A stretch of DNA of 64,000 bases. Origin: Streptomyces albofaciens JCM 4342 (lineage in GTDB: Bacteria > Actinomycetota > Actinomycetes > Streptomycetales > Streptomycetaceae). The DNA lies in contig NZ_PDCM01000001.1 in NCBI RefSeq assembly GCF_008634025.1, forward strand, positions 924,501-988,500. The letters are read 5' to 3'. The notes beneath the pieces are model-generated. The model was given only the letters and a program-made list of their open reading frames with translations, ran no database searches and had not been told where the DNA came from. Made by a program: the position numbers and the translations under genes. Position 1 is the stretch's first letter, and each line of letters starts with the position of its first letter. Positions 52,964-62,417 of this stretch are shown in pieces.

Positions 52964-55855
52964 ATGCCCGCCAACAAGTCCGCCCCCGCCCCTGACAAGG
53001 CTGTGAAGAAACCCAAGAAGAAGGGGCGGCGCGGCCGCCTCGTCGCGATCACGGTCGTGCTTCTGCTCGTGGCGGGCATCGGCTACGGCGCGTACTGGGG
53101 CGTCAGCACCGTCCGCGCCTCGTACCCGCAAACCACCGGTTCACTGAAGCTGGCCGGTCTCAGCGCCCCCGTCGATGTCTCGCGCGACGCCAACGGCATC
53201 CCGCAGATCTACGCCGACACCGACGAAGACCTCTTCCGCGCCCAGGGCTTCGTACAGGCCCAGGACCGCTTCTGGGAGATGGACGTGCGCCGCCACATGA
53301 CGGCCGGCCGCCTCTCCGAGATGTTCGGCCAGAGCCAGGTCGACACCGACGCCTTCCTGCGGACGCTCGGCTGGCACGACGTCGCCCAGCGGGAGTACGA
53401 CACCAAGCTCTCCCCGGAGACGAAGAAGTACCTCCAGGCATACGCCGACGGCGTCAACGCCTACCTCAAGGACCACGAGGGCTCGGCGCTCTCCCTGGAA
53501 TACGCGGCGCTCGGGTTCCAGAACGACTACAAGCCCGGGAAGTGGACCCCGGTCGACTCGGTGGCCTGGCTCAAGGCCATGGCCTGGGACCTGCGCGGCA
53601 ACATGCAGGAGGAGATCGACCGGGCCCTGCTCACCAGCCGCTTCAGCCAGGCCCAGATCGACCAGCTGTACCCGAAGTACCCGGCCAAGCGGAACAAGCC
53701 GATCGTCGAGGGCGGCGCGGTCAACCAGGCCACCAAGGAGTTCGATGCCAAGGCCACGCCGAGCGGCAACACGCAGCCGCAGAACGGCTCCGGCGCGAAC
53801 ACGGGCGCCGGCACGGGCAATGGCGCCGGGAACGGCACCGGTACGGGTAACGGCGCGGGGAACAGCGCCGGTACGGGTACGGGAAACAACGGCGGTACGG
53901 GTGCGGGCGCGAACACCGGCACCGGAACCAACTCCGCCTCCTCCGCCACCCGGGGCCTGAAGACCCAGCTCTCCGCCGTCTCCAAGTCCCTGGAGCGGAT
54001 CCCGGCGCTGCTCGGGCCCAACGGCAGCGGCATCGGCTCGAACTCCTGGGTCGTCTCCGGCGCGCACACCACCACCGGCAAGCCGCTGCTGGCCAACGAC
54101 CCGCACCTGGCCCCCCAGATGCCGTCGCTCTGGTACCAGATGGGCCTGCACTGCCGCACCACCAGCGCCAAGTGCAACTACGACGTGGCCGGCTACACCT
54201 TCTCCGGCATGCCGGGCGTGGTCATCGGCCACAACCAGGACATCTCCTGGGGCATGACCAACCTCGGCGCCGACGTCAGCGACCTGTACCTGGAGAAGAT
54301 CAACGCCGACGGGTACCTGGTCGACAACAAGATGCAGCCCTTCAAGACCCGCAAGGAGACCATCAAGGTCGCCGGCGGCGCGAGCCGTGAGATCACGGTC
54401 CGCTCCACCGACAACGGCCCGCTGATCTCCGACCGCGACGACGAGCTGACCCGGGTCGGCAAGCGGGCCCCGGTCGGCAACGCGGCGCCGGACCGCGGCG
54501 ACGGCTACGGCATCTCGCTGCGCTGGACCGCCCTGGACCCGGGCCGCTCCATGGACGCGGTCTTCGAACTGAACCGGGCCAAGAACTGGACGGACTTCCG
54601 CAAGGCCGCCTCGCACTTCGAGGTGCCGTCGCAGAACCTGATCTACGCCGACACCAAGGGCAACATCGGCTACCAGGCGCCGGGACGGATCCCGGTGCGC
54701 GGCAAGGGCTACGACGGCACGCTGCCCGCCCCCGGCTGGGACCCGAAGGCCCGCTGGACCGGTGACGTGCCCCAGTCGGCGCTGCCCAACGAGTACAACC
54801 CGGCGCGCGGCTACATCGTCACCGCCAACCAGGCCGTCATCGACCCGGACAAGTACCCGTACCTGCTGACCAAGGACTGGGGCTACGGCGCCCGCAGCCA
54901 GCGGATCAACGACCTCATCCAGTCGAAGATCAAGGACGGCGGCAAGGTCTCCACCGACGACATGCAGACCATGCAGATGGACAACAGCAGCGAGATCGCC
55001 AAGCTGCTGACGCCCTATCTGCTGAAGATCGACGTCAAGGACGCATACGTCCGCGAGGCCCAGAAGCTGCTGGAGGGCTGGGACTACACCCAGGAGCCCG
55101 ACTCGGCCGCCGCCGCGTACTTCAACGCGGTCTGGCGCAACACCCTCAAGCTGGCCTTCGGCAACAAGATGCCCAAGGAGCTGCGGGTCCAGGGCCAGTG
55201 CCTCAACGTCCGCGCGGCCAACGACACCGGCCCGGTCGACGACCAGGACAAGCTGGTGCGCGAGTGCGGCGAGCGGGCTCCCGACCAGGCGCAGCCGGAC
55301 GGCGGCGACCGCTGGTTCGAGGTCGTGCGGTCCATCCTCGACGACCCGAAGAACGACTGGTGGAAGACCGAGTCCCGGCCCGGCCGCGTGCTCGACGCCA
55401 ACCGCGACCAGCTCCTCGCGCACGCCATGAAGGACGCGCGCTACGAGCTGACCAGCAAGCTCGGCAAGAACATCGACAACTGGAGCTGGGGCCGCCTGCA
55501 CCAGATGACCCTGAAGAACCAGACCCTGGGCACCAGCGGCCCGGGCCTGATCCAGGGGCTGTTCAACCGCGGCCCCTGGAACCTGGGCGGCGGCGAGGCG
55601 GCCGTGGACGCCACCGGCTGGAACGCGGCCGGCGGCTACGGGGTCACCTGGGTCCCGTCGATGCGCATGGTCGTGAACCTGGCCGACTTGGACAAGTCGC
55701 GCTGGATCAACCTGACCGGCGCCTCCGGCCACGCGTACAGCGCCCACTACTACGACCAGACGGACAAGTGGGCCAAGGGCGAACTGCTGCCGTGGGCCTT
55801 CTCCCAGAAGGCGGTGAAGGCGGCGACCGAGGACACGCTGACGCTGTCGCCGTGA
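52964..55855 (+). CDS. Penicillin acylase family protein (Ntn hydrolase), membrane-anchored
   Basis: 963 residues from ATG 52964 with GAAGGA upstream. A Lys/Arg-rich start and one span (LVAITVVLLLVAGIGYGAYW) anchor it outside the cell. The alpha part has VSRDANGIPQIYADTDEDLF and GFVQAQDRFWEMDVRRHMTA. The spacer is an Asn/Gly/Thr repeat (GAGTGNGAGNGTGTGNGAG, about 280-325). The beta part begins at GSNSWVVSG, with Ser359 as the expected autocatalytic nucleophile, then GKPLLANDPHL and SWGMTNLGADVSDLY. Such enzymes hydrolyse acyl-homoserine lactones, beta-lactam side chains or lipopeptide amides. The substrate here is unknown. Confidence 0.92.
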   Translation: MPANKSAPAPDKAVKKPKKKGRRGRLVAITVVLLLVAGIGYGAYWGVSTVRASYPQTTGSLKLAGLSAPVDVSRDANGIPQIYADTDEDLFRAQGFVQAQDRFWEMDVRRHMTAGRLSEMFGQSQVDTDAFLRTLGWHDVAQREYDTKLSPETKKYLQAYADGVNAYLKDHEGSALSLEYAALGFQNDYKPGKWTPVDSVAWLKAMAWDLRGNMQEEIDRALLTSRFSQAQIDQLYPKYPAKRNKPIVEGGAVNQATKEFDAKATPSGNTQPQNGSGANTGAGTGNGAGNGTGTGNGAGNSAGTGTGNNGGTGAGANTGTGTNSASSATRGLKTQLSAVSKSLERIPALLGPNGSGIGSNSWVVSGAHTTTGKPLLANDPHLAPQMPSLWYQMGLHCRTTSAKCNYDVAGYTFSGMPGVVIGHNQDISWGMTNLGADVSDLYLEKINADGYLVDNKMQPFKTRKETIKVAGGASREITVRSTDNGPLISDRDDELTRVGKRAPVGNAAPDRGDGYGISLRWTALDPGRSMDAVFELNRAKNWTDFRKAASHFEVPSQNLIYADTKGNIGYQAPGRIPVRGKGYDGTLPAPGWDPKARWTGDVPQSALPNEYNPARGYIVTANQAVIDPDKYPYLLTKDWGYGARSQRINDLIQSKIKDGGKVSTDDMQTMQMDNSSEIAKLLTPYLLKIDVKDAYVREAQKLLEGWDYTQEPDSAAAAYFNAVWRNTLKLAFGNKMPKELRVQGQCLNVRAANDTGPVDDQDKLVRECGERAPDQAQPDGGDRWFEVVRSILDDPKNDWWKTESRPGRVLDANRDQLLAHAMKDARYELTSKLGKNIDNWSWGRLHQMTLKNQTLGTSGPGLIQGLFNRGPWNLGGGEAAVDATGWNAAGGYGVTWVPSMRMVVNLADLDKSRWINLTGASGHAYSAHYYDQTDKWAKGELLPWAFSQKAVKAATEDTLTLSP

Positions 55856-55875
55856 CGGGGTGCTGACCTCATAGG

Positions 55876-55909
55876 CCGGGCGGGCCCGAAGATCTTCGGG
55901 CCCGCCCGG
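55876..55909. terminator. 34-base perfect palindrome terminator
   Basis: CCGGGCGGGCCCGAAGA followed by its reverse complement, just after the acylase stop. Confidence 0.88.
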
Positions 55910-56022
55910 TGGCGTTCACGGGGGCAGATACGCGCCGGGCACATACGTTCCCGTACCGCTCGAAGCGCCGTAGCACCCCGCACCGCGGCGTCCCCTGAAC
56001 CGCCGTAACGCCCGAACCGCCC

Positions 56023-56616
56023 CTACCTGGCGAACCGGTGCACACCCCCCGGCGTCACCGCCACGTCCACCGGCCGGTCGTGCACCTCGGCCGGCACCTC
56101 CGGCAGCACCTCCGCGTCGTACAGCAGCACCACCCGCGTGGGCCACGCATCCGCCGCCTCCAGACGCTCCAGAACCCGGTCGTACGAACCGCCGCCACGG
56201 CCCAGCCGCAGCCCGCGCCGGTCCACCGCCAGTCCCGGCAGCAGCACCGCGTCGGCTTCGGTGACACCCTGCGGGCCCAGCCGGGGCCCGGCCGGCTCCA
56301 GCAGCCCGCGTCCGGCGCGTACGAGGCCGTCGGCGTCCTCGTACGGGGCCCAGTCCAGGTCGTTGTCCGGCATCAGTACGGGCAGCAGCACCCGCGTCCC
56401 GGCGGCGCGCAGCCGGTCCAACAGCGCGCGCGTGGACGGCTCGCGCCCCACCGACACGTACGCGGCGACCGTGCGCGCCCGCGCCAGCTCCGGGAGCGCC
56501 AGCGCGCGACGCGCCAGGACCGCTTCCGTCGCCCGGACTTCATCCGGCGGCAACTGCGCCCTCACGTCCAGGAGGGCGCGCCGCAACCCGTACTTCGTAC
56601 CGTCGTAACCGCTCAT
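56023..56616 (-). CDS. 5-Formyltetrahydrofolate cyclo-ligase
   Basis: 197 residues. KYGLRRALLDVRAQLPPDEV at the N-terminus, VAAYVSVGREPSTRALLDRL, VLLPGLAVDRRGLRLGRGGG and SYDRVLERL match the MTHFS/YgfA family. It converts 5-formyl-THF to 5,10-methenyl-THF with ATP. It is divergent from galU. Confidence 0.93.
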   Translation of the reverse strand: MSGYDGTKYGLRRALLDVRAQLPPDEVRATEAVLARRALALPELARARTVAAYVSVGREPSTRALLDRLRAAGTRVLLPVLMPDNDLDWAPYEDADGLVRAGRGLLEPAGPRLGPQGVTEADAVLLPGLAVDRRGLRLGRGGGSYDRVLERLEAADAWPTRVVLLYDAEVLPEVPAEVHDRPVDVAVTPGGVHRFAR

Positions 56617-56696
56617 GATGCGCCGCCGCTCCCGCTCCTGTGACCCGTTCCCGGGACCCCGACTTCCGGCGCAAAGTGCCGGTTATCGTGATCCGC

Positions 56697-57596
56697 ATGA
56701 CTCCATCGCGTACTCGGATCACCAAGGCTGTCATTCCGGCAGCCGGTCTCGGGACCCGCTTCCTCCCGGCGACCAAGGCCACGCCCAAGGAGATGCTGCC
56801 GGTCGTCGACAAACCCGCCATCCAGTACGTCGTGGAAGAGGCCGCCACCGCCGGGCTCAGCGATGTCCTGATGGTCACCGGACGCAACAAGCGCCCCCTT
56901 GAAGACCACTTCGACCGCAACTACGAGCTCGAAGAGGCGCTGGACCGCAAGGGCGACGAGTCCCGGCTCGCCCGCGTCCAGGAGTCCAGCGACCTGGCGA
57001 CCATGCACTACGTGCGCCAGGGCGACCCCAAGGGCCTGGGCCACGCCGTGCTGTGCGCCGCCCCGCACGTCGGCGACCAGCCCTTCGCGGTACTGCTCGG
57101 CGACGACCTGATCGACCCGCGCGACCCGCTGCTCCAGCGCATGATCGAGGTGCGGGAGCGGCACGGCGGCTCCGTCATCGCCCTCATGGAGGTCGACCCC
57201 GCGCAGATCCACCTCTACGGATGCGCGGCCGCCGCCCCCGACGGCGACGACGTGGTGCTCGTCTCCGACCTGATCGAGAAGCCCGACCCGGCCGAGGCGC
57301 CCAGCAACCTCGCCATCATCGGCCGGTACGTCCTCGACCCGGCCGTCTTCGAGGTGCTGCGCACCACCAAGCCGGGCCGCGGCGGCGAGATCCAGCTGAC
57401 CGACGCCCTCCAGGCGCTCGCCGCCGACCCGGAGCTGGGCGGCCCCGTGCACGGCGTGGTCTTCAAGGGGCGCCGCTATGACACCGGCGACCGTGGCGAC
57501 TACCTCCGTGCCATTGTCAGACTGGCATGCGAACGTGAGGACCTGGGCCCGGAGTTCCGGGACTGGCTGCGCAGCTTCGTCAGCGAGGAGATGTGA
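56697..57596 (+). CDS. galU: UTP-glucose-1-phosphate uridylyltransferase
   Basis: 299 residues from ATG 56697. KAVIPAAGLGTRFLPATKAT is the nucleotidyltransferase loop, EMLPVVDKPAIQYVVEEA follows, then DPKGLGHAVLCAAPHVGDQP, VLLGDDLID, and FKGRRYDTGDRGDYLRAIVR near the end. It makes UDP-glucose for cell-wall and storage polymers. It begins the galU-moeA-moaC-mogA-rimJ cluster, and the next gene starts four bases after its stop. Confidence 0.95.
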   Translation: MTPSRTRITKAVIPAAGLGTRFLPATKATPKEMLPVVDKPAIQYVVEEAATAGLSDVLMVTGRNKRPLEDHFDRNYELEEALDRKGDESRLARVQESSDLATMHYVRQGDPKGLGHAVLCAAPHVGDQPFAVLLGDDLIDPRDPLLQRMIEVRERHGGSVIALMEVDPAQIHLYGCAAAAPDGDDVVLVSDLIEKPDPAEAPSNLAIIGRYVLDPAVFEVLRTTKPGRGGEIQLTDALQALAADPELGGPVHGVVFKGRRYDTGDRGDYLRAIVRLACEREDLGPEFRDWLRSFVSEEM

Positions 57597-57600
57597 CACC

Positions 57601-58917
57601 GTGAGCGCCACCACCGACCGGACCACCCACCAGGAACGCGTCTGGTCGGTGGCCGACCACCTCGACGACGTACTGTCCAAGATCCACCCGCTGGAGCCGA
57701 TCGACCTGCATCTGCTCGACGCGCAGGGCTGCGTCCTGGTGGAGGACGTGACCGTCCCCACCGCCCTGCCGCCGTTCGACAACAGCTCCATGGACGGGTA
57801 CGCGGTCCGGGTCTGCGACGTCGCGGGCGCCACCGCCGACTTCCCCGCCGCGCTGACCGTGGTCGGCGACGTGGCCGCGGGCAGCGCCGAGCTGCCGGCC
57901 GTCGGCCCCGGCGAGGCCGCCCGCATCATGACCGGCGCGCCGCTGCCCCCCGGCGCCGAGGCCGTCGTCCCCGTGGAGTGGACCGACGGCGGCACGGGCC
58001 GCGGCCCGGCCGAGGCGATGACCGCGCACAGCGCCGCGCCGGAGGCCGCCGGCGGCGAGGTCCGCGTCCACCGCCCGGTCACCGAGCGGCAGCACGTCCG
58101 CGCCCAGGGCAGCGACGTCCGGGCCGGGGAACTGGCCCTGCCGGCCGGCACCCTCCTCGGCCCCGCCCAGATCGGCCTGTTGGCCGCGATCGGCCGAGCC
58201 ACCGTCCGGGTCCGGCCGCGCCCGCGGGTCGTCGTCCTGTCCACCGGCAGCGAGCTGGTGCAGCCCGGTGAGGCCCTGGCGCCCGGTCAGATCCACGACT
58301 CCAACAGCTTCCAGCTCACCGCCGCCGCCCGCGCGGCCGGCGCCATCGCCTACCGGGTCGGCGCGGTCGCCGACGACGCCGAGACGCTGCGCGCCACCCT
58401 GGAGGACCAGCTCATCCGCGCCGACATCCTGGTCACCAGCGGCGGCGTCAGCGTCGGCGCGTACGACGTGGTCAAGGAGACCCTCGCCGATCTCTCCGCC
58501 GAGGAGGGCGTCGTCGAGTTCCGCAAGCTGGCCATGCAGCCCGGCAAACCGCAGGGCTTCGGCCTCATCGGCCCCGACCGCACCCCGCTGCTGGCCCTGC
58601 CCGGCAACCCGGTCAGCTCGTACGTCTCCTTCGAACTGTTCGTCCGCCCCGCCATCCGTACGCTCATGGGCCTGCCCGACGTGCACCGCCACACCTCCCG
58701 GGCCACGTGTGACACCGCCGTCGCCGACTCGCCCAAGGGCAGACGGCAGTTCCTCCGCGGCCGCCACGACCCCGACACCGGCACCGTCACGCCCGTCGGC
58801 GGCGCCGGCTCCCACCTGGTCAAGGCGCTGGCCCAGGCCAACGCGCTGATCGTGATCCCGGAGGAGACGACGGAGGTCGCGGCGGGGGCGGAAGTGGAGG
58901 TGGTGTTGCTGGGATGA
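57601..58917 (+). CDS. moeA: Molybdopterin molybdotransferase MoeA / gephyrin-like Glp
   Basis: 438 residues from GTG 57601. PPFDNSSMDGYAVR (about 58-71), ARIMTGAPLPPGAEAVVPVE, RPRPRVVVLSTGSELVQPGE, and VTSGGVSVGAYDVVKETLAD are the MoeA motifs, and GQIHDSNSFQLTAAARAAGA the substrate region. It inserts molybdate into adenylated molybdopterin. In Actinobacteria the copy in this gene order (next to galU, mogA, rimJ and the sepX/glpR-type gene) corresponds to Glp, reported to act in cell division with its membrane receptor. Both roles are possible here. Confidence 0.93.
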   Translation: MSATTDRTTHQERVWSVADHLDDVLSKIHPLEPIDLHLLDAQGCVLVEDVTVPTALPPFDNSSMDGYAVRVCDVAGATADFPAALTVVGDVAAGSAELPAVGPGEAARIMTGAPLPPGAEAVVPVEWTDGGTGRGPAEAMTAHSAAPEAAGGEVRVHRPVTERQHVRAQGSDVRAGELALPAGTLLGPAQIGLLAAIGRATVRVRPRPRVVVLSTGSELVQPGEALAPGQIHDSNSFQLTAAARAAGAIAYRVGAVADDAETLRATLEDQLIRADILVTSGGVSVGAYDVVKETLADLSAEEGVVEFRKLAMQPGKPQGFGLIGPDRTPLLALPGNPVSSYVSFELFVRPAIRTLMGLPDVHRHTSRATCDTAVADSPKGRRQFLRGRHDPDTGTVTPVGGAGSHLVKALAQANALIVIPEETTEVAAGAEVEVVLLG

Positions 58918-59052
58918 GGGGCCGGGCAGGGGGAGGGAAAAGGGGGCGGGCGAGGAGACGGGTGCGCCGTCCTCGCCGGGCAGCCGGGTGACGCCCGACG
59001 CCTGCGGGTACGGTGTCGTCGCACAGGCGGCACGGTCCGGACCGGGAGAACG

Positions 59053-59535
59053 ATGAGCAGCGGCCAGCAAGATCTCACCCACCTCGACGCCTCGGGCGCG
59101 GCCCGCATGGTCGACGTGTCAGGGAAGGACGTCACCGCGCGCACGGCCCGCGCCAGCGGCCGCGTGCTGGTCGCGCCGCGCGTGATCGAGCTGCTGCGCG
59201 GCGAGGGCGTCCCGAAGGGCGACGCGCTCGCCACCGCCCGCATCGCGGGCATCATGGGCGCCAAACGCACCCCGGACCTGATCCCGCTGTGCCATCCGCT
59301 GGCGGTCTCCGGTGTCGAGGTGGACCTCCACGTGGCCGATGACGCGGTGGAGATCCGGGCCACGGTCCGCACCACGGACCGCACGGGCGTCGAGATGGAG
59401 GCCCTGACCGCCGTCTCGGTCGCCGCCCTCACCGTGATCGACATGGTCAAGGCCGTCGACAAGGGCGCCGTCGTCACGGACGTACGCGTCGAGGAGAAGA
59501 CGGGCGGCAAGTCGGGCACCTGGAGCCGGTCGTGA
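59053..59535 (+). CDS. moaC: Cyclic pyranopterin monophosphate synthase MoaC
   Basis: 160 residues. [40 protein letters not shown] (about 73-92, active-site Cys-His) and [20 protein letters not shown] with the C-terminal KTGGKSGTW are MoaC hallmarks. It converts the radical-SAM product to cPMP in molybdenum cofactor synthesis. Its stop overlaps the GTG start of the next gene. Confidence 0.95.
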   Translation: MSSGQQDLTHLDASGAARMVDVSGKDVTARTARASGRVLVAPRVIELLRGEGVPKGDALATARIAGIMGAKRTPDLIPLCHPLAVSGVEVDLHVADDAVEIRATVRTTDRTGVEMEALTAVSVAALTVIDMVKAVDKGAVVTDVRVEEKTGGKSGTWSRS

Positions 59536-60365
59536 CCGCCGGGGACCGGAAGCCGGAGCAGGGCGTCCGGGACGGCGTACGGAACACCACCGCCAATCCG
59601 GGACCGGACGCGGCGGACGACGACACGCGGCGGACGACGGCGAACCCGGGGCCGGGGACGGCCCCCGATGCGAGTGCCGCACGTGCGGACGTAACAGGTG
59701 CGGATGTCGCAGATGCAGACGTACCAGGTGCGGACGTCGCAAATGCGGACGTAACAGGTACAGGTGCGGCAGGCGCGACAGACACGGTAGATGCGAACGT
59801 AACGGCTGTCCCCTCCGGCCCGCCCCGCGCTCTCGTCATCACCGCGTCCAACCGGGCGGCCGCCGGTGTGTACGCGGACAAGGGCGGGCCGGTGCTCGCC
59901 GAGGGGCTGGCCGCGCTGGGCTTCGTGGTCGACGGGCCGCGGGTGGTGCCGGACGGCGATCCCGTCGAGGCCGCCCTGCGCGAGGCCGTCACCGCCGCGT
60001 ACGACGTGGTCGTGACCACCGGCGGTACGGGCATCTCGCCCACCGACCGCACCCCCGACGCCACCCGCCGCGTGATCGACCACGAGGTGCCCGGCATCCC
60101 CGAGGCGATCCGCGCCGCGGGCCGCGCGAAGGTGCCCACCGCCGCGCTCTCCCGTGGCCTGGCCGGCGTCGCGGGCCGTACGCTGATCGTCAACCTGCCC
60201 GGCTCCACCGGCGGCGTCCGCGACGGCCTCGCCGTACTCGCCGACCTCCTCCCGCACGCGGTGGACCAGTTGCGCGGCGGCGACCACCCGCGCCCGGACA
60301 CCGGCGCGACATCGGGAACGGCCCCGCACGCGGGGCGGCCGGGATCGACCGGGAGCGCACACTGA
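59532..60365 (+). CDS. mogA: MogA/MoaB molybdopterin adenylyltransferase with repeat-rich N-terminus
   Basis: 277 residues, of which only about 95-255 form the MogA/MoaB domain: [60 protein letters not shown]. The N-terminal 95 residues are low complexity and include [20 protein letters not shown], from a 30-36 bp DNA repeat near 59690-59765. Typical family members are about 160-180 residues. GTG 59532 overlaps moaC; an in-frame start closer to the domain is also conceivable. It adenylates molybdopterin before MoeA acts. Confidence 0.9.
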   Translation: MTAGDRKPEQGVRDGVRNTTANPGPDAADDDTRRTTANPGPGTAPDASAARADVTGADVADADVPGADVANADVTGTGAAGATDTVDANVTAVPSGPPRALVITASNRAAAGVYADKGGPVLAEGLAALGFVVDGPRVVPDGDPVEAALREAVTAAYDVVVTTGGTGISPTDRTPDATRRVIDHEVPGIPEAIRAAGRAKVPTAALSRGLAGVAGRTLIVNLPGSTGGVRDGLAVLADLLPHAVDQLRGGDHPRPDTGATSGTAPHAGRPGSTGSAH

Positions 60366-60985
60366 ACGCCCCCTGGCCGGTCGTACTGGCGGACGGCGAG
60401 ACCGCCCTCCGCCCCATAAAGCTGCGCGACCAGCGGGCCTGGCGGGAGGTCAACCGCCGTAACCGCGACTGGCTGCGCCCCTGGGAGGCGACCATCCCGC
60501 CGCCCCCGCCCGGCATCCCCGCGCCGCACCGTCCCACGTACCGCCAGATGGTCCGCCATCTGCGCGCCGAGGCGCACGCGGGGCGCATGCTGCCGTTCGT
60601 CGTGGAGCACCGGGGGCGGCTGGCCGGGCAGCTGACGGTGGCCGGGATCACCTGGGGATCGATGTGTTCCGGACACGTCGGCTATTGGGTCGACGAGGCG
60701 GTCGCCGGCCGGGGCGTCATACCGACGGCGGTGGCACTCGCCGTCGACCACTGCTTCCGCTCGGTGGGCCTGCACCGCATCGAGGTCTGCATTCGCCCCG
60801 AGAACCTGCCCAGCCGGCGGGTCGTGGAGAAACTCGGCTTTCGCGAGGAGGGACTGCGCCCGCGCTATCTGCACATCGACGGCGCCTGGCGCGACCACCT
60901 CGTATTCGCGCTGACGGCGGAGGAGGTCCCCGAGGGCCTGCTCAACCGCTGGCACCGGGAGAAGCCCAGCACACCCCACAAATAA
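60362..60985 (+). CDS. rimJ: GNAT acetyltransferase, RimJ-like, probable CTG start
   Basis: 207 residues if started at CTG 60362, six bases after GGGAG and overlapping the mogA stop (CTGA). This start restores the normal RimJ/RimL N-terminus (VVLADGETALRPIKLRDQRA, REVNRRNRDWLRPWEATIPP), which would be lost from the only ATG (60548). The fold continues with GHVGYWVDEAVAGRGVIPTA, acetyl-CoA loop, and GLHRIEVCIRPENLPSRRVV. No ATG, GTG or TTG lies in frame in the preceding region. It probably acetylates N-terminal amines, possibly of a ribosomal protein. Confidence 0.88.
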   Translation: MNAPWPVVLADGETALRPIKLRDQRAWREVNRRNRDWLRPWEATIPPPPPGIPAPHRPTYRQMVRHLRAEAHAGRMLPFVVEHRGRLAGQLTVAGITWGSMCSGHVGYWVDEAVAGRGVIPTAVALAVDHCFRSVGLHRIEVCIRPENLPSRRVVEKLGFREEGLRPRYLHIDGAWRDHLVFALTAEEVPEGLLNRWHREKPSTPHK

Positions 60986-61136
60986 AATACGTGTTCGAAT
61001 TATTTCACCAGTTGCTCACAATCGCATGCGACTGATCTCAACAATCACAAAAAAAGTTCGAGATATCAGCCAGATCGTGCGACACACCGGCCCAATTGGC
61101 GGATGGCCCCCTGCAAACCCCTCTACCGTGTGAGGC
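60986..61136 (+). promoter_or_regulatory. AT-rich upstream region of sepX
   Basis: A marked AT-rich island (61000-61075, with a run of seven A residues) precedes sepX. TACCGT at 61124 could be a -10 box a few bases before the GTG, which would give a very short leader. Confidence 0.4.
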
Positions 61137-62342
61137 GTGAGCAGCAGCGGCCTCATCTACGCAGTCATCGTCGGGGCCTGGGCCGCCTACTTGGTGCCGA
61201 TGTGGCTCCGTAGGCAGGACGAGCTCAATGAAGCCCGGCCGACGGAACGCTTCAGTACCGCCATCCGGCTCCTGTCCGGACGCGCGGCCATGGAACGCCG
61301 TTACGCCAAGGGGCTGGCGGCACAGGGCGGCCGCACCGACGATGCGAGCGACGCGCGGGACCCGGAAGCGGCGGCCGAGACGGCCGACGTCCGGGACTTC
61401 GGCGCGCCCGCGGACGAGGTGCCGCCCGCCGCCCAGCGCCCGTCGGCGGCCGTGTCCGGCGGTGCGCCGTCCGGATCCGGAGCCGCGGTCGGCGGCCCGC
61501 CGTCCGGTGCCGAAGCCGCGTCGAACGCCGCGGTGTCCGACGCCGGGTCCTCGTCGGGTGCCGGTTCCTCGTCCGGCGCCGCGCCGCGCTCCGGTAAGAA
61601 GGTCGGCTCCCGCCGTCCCTACACCGCCGAGCGCATGAAGCGCGCCAAGGTCCTGGCCCGCCGCCGGCGCACCATCACGGTGCTCTTCCTGACGTTCACC
61701 GTCGGCACGATCGTCGCCGCCGTCGGTGGCCTCGCCTTCCTCTGGGCACCGGCCATCCCGGCCATACTCCTCAGCGCGTACATCGTCTACCTCCGCGCCC
61801 AGGAACGCCGCCGCTTCACCTTCACCATGGACCAGCGGCAGGCGGAGGCGGCGGCCCAGCGGCTGCGGGAGGGCAGGCCACACCCTCCGCAGGCGTCCCA
61901 GCAGCCCGCCGCCGACGAACCCCCCGCTGAGGACGCCGCCGCCCCGCTCGCCGACCCGTCGCACTCCGCCGCGCCCGCCCCCCGGCCCGAGCCGGCGTCC
62001 ACGGCCGGCCGGCGCGCCCTCGTGGAGGAGACCGACCACGCCGAGTGGGTCGACCAGCAGCGCGAACGCGACCGCACCGAGCCCGGCGGCTGGGACCCGG
62101 TCCCGGTCCCGCTCCCGACGTACGTCACGGCCCCGGTGGCACCCCGCGCCACCAGCCACGTCGACCTGGACGCCGACGACGCCTGGAGCTCCGCCCGCTC
62201 CGGCCCCGCCACCGAATCCCGCCGCCGGACGCCGCCCGCCGACCCGCGCCCCCACCCCGCGACGTCCCGCCGCACCCGCGGCCGCACCCCCCTGTTCGAC
62301 CAGTACGCCGACGACGACCGCCCGCGCGCGGCAAACGAGTGA
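61137..62342 (+). CDS. sepX: SepX-like membrane protein (GlpR/gephyrin-receptor family)
   Basis: 401 residues from GTG 61137. An N-terminal span (GLIYAVIVGAWAAYLVPMWL) leads to RRQDELNEARPTERFSTAIR, a Gly/Ser/Ala-rich cytoplasmic loop, a two-span hairpin (TITVLFLTFTVGTIVAAVGG, AILLSAYIVYL) and a long disordered tail ending LFDQYADDDRPRAANE. This layout and its position behind galU-glp-mogA-rimJ match the Streptomyces SepX family, which interacts with DivIVA in hyphal septation, and the corynebacterial receptor of the MoeA-like Glp. Confidence 0.82.
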   Translation: MSSSGLIYAVIVGAWAAYLVPMWLRRQDELNEARPTERFSTAIRLLSGRAAMERRYAKGLAAQGGRTDDASDARDPEAAAETADVRDFGAPADEVPPAAQRPSAAVSGGAPSGSGAAVGGPPSGAEAASNAAVSDAGSSSGAGSSSGAAPRSGKKVGSRRPYTAERMKRAKVLARRRRTITVLFLTFTVGTIVAAVGGLAFLWAPAIPAILLSAYIVYLRAQERRRFTFTMDQRQAEAAAQRLREGRPHPPQASQQPAADEPPAEDAAAPLADPSHSAAPAPRPEPASTAGRRALVEETDHAEWVDQQRERDRTEPGGWDPVPVPLPTYVTAPVAPRATSHVDLDADDAWSSARSGPATESRRRTPPADPRPHPATSRRTRGRTPLFDQYADDDRPRAANE

Positions 62343-62417
62343 CCCCCCGCGGCTGACCAGCAGAAGAAGCGATTTTTGAGCACCCCGGCAGGGATGCTAG
62401 AGTTTCACTCGTCGCAA

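Noticed and set aside
53141..55747. 868-codon minus-strand frame opposite the acylase
   Set aside because: Antisense shadow; Val/Gly/Arg/His-rich without motifs.
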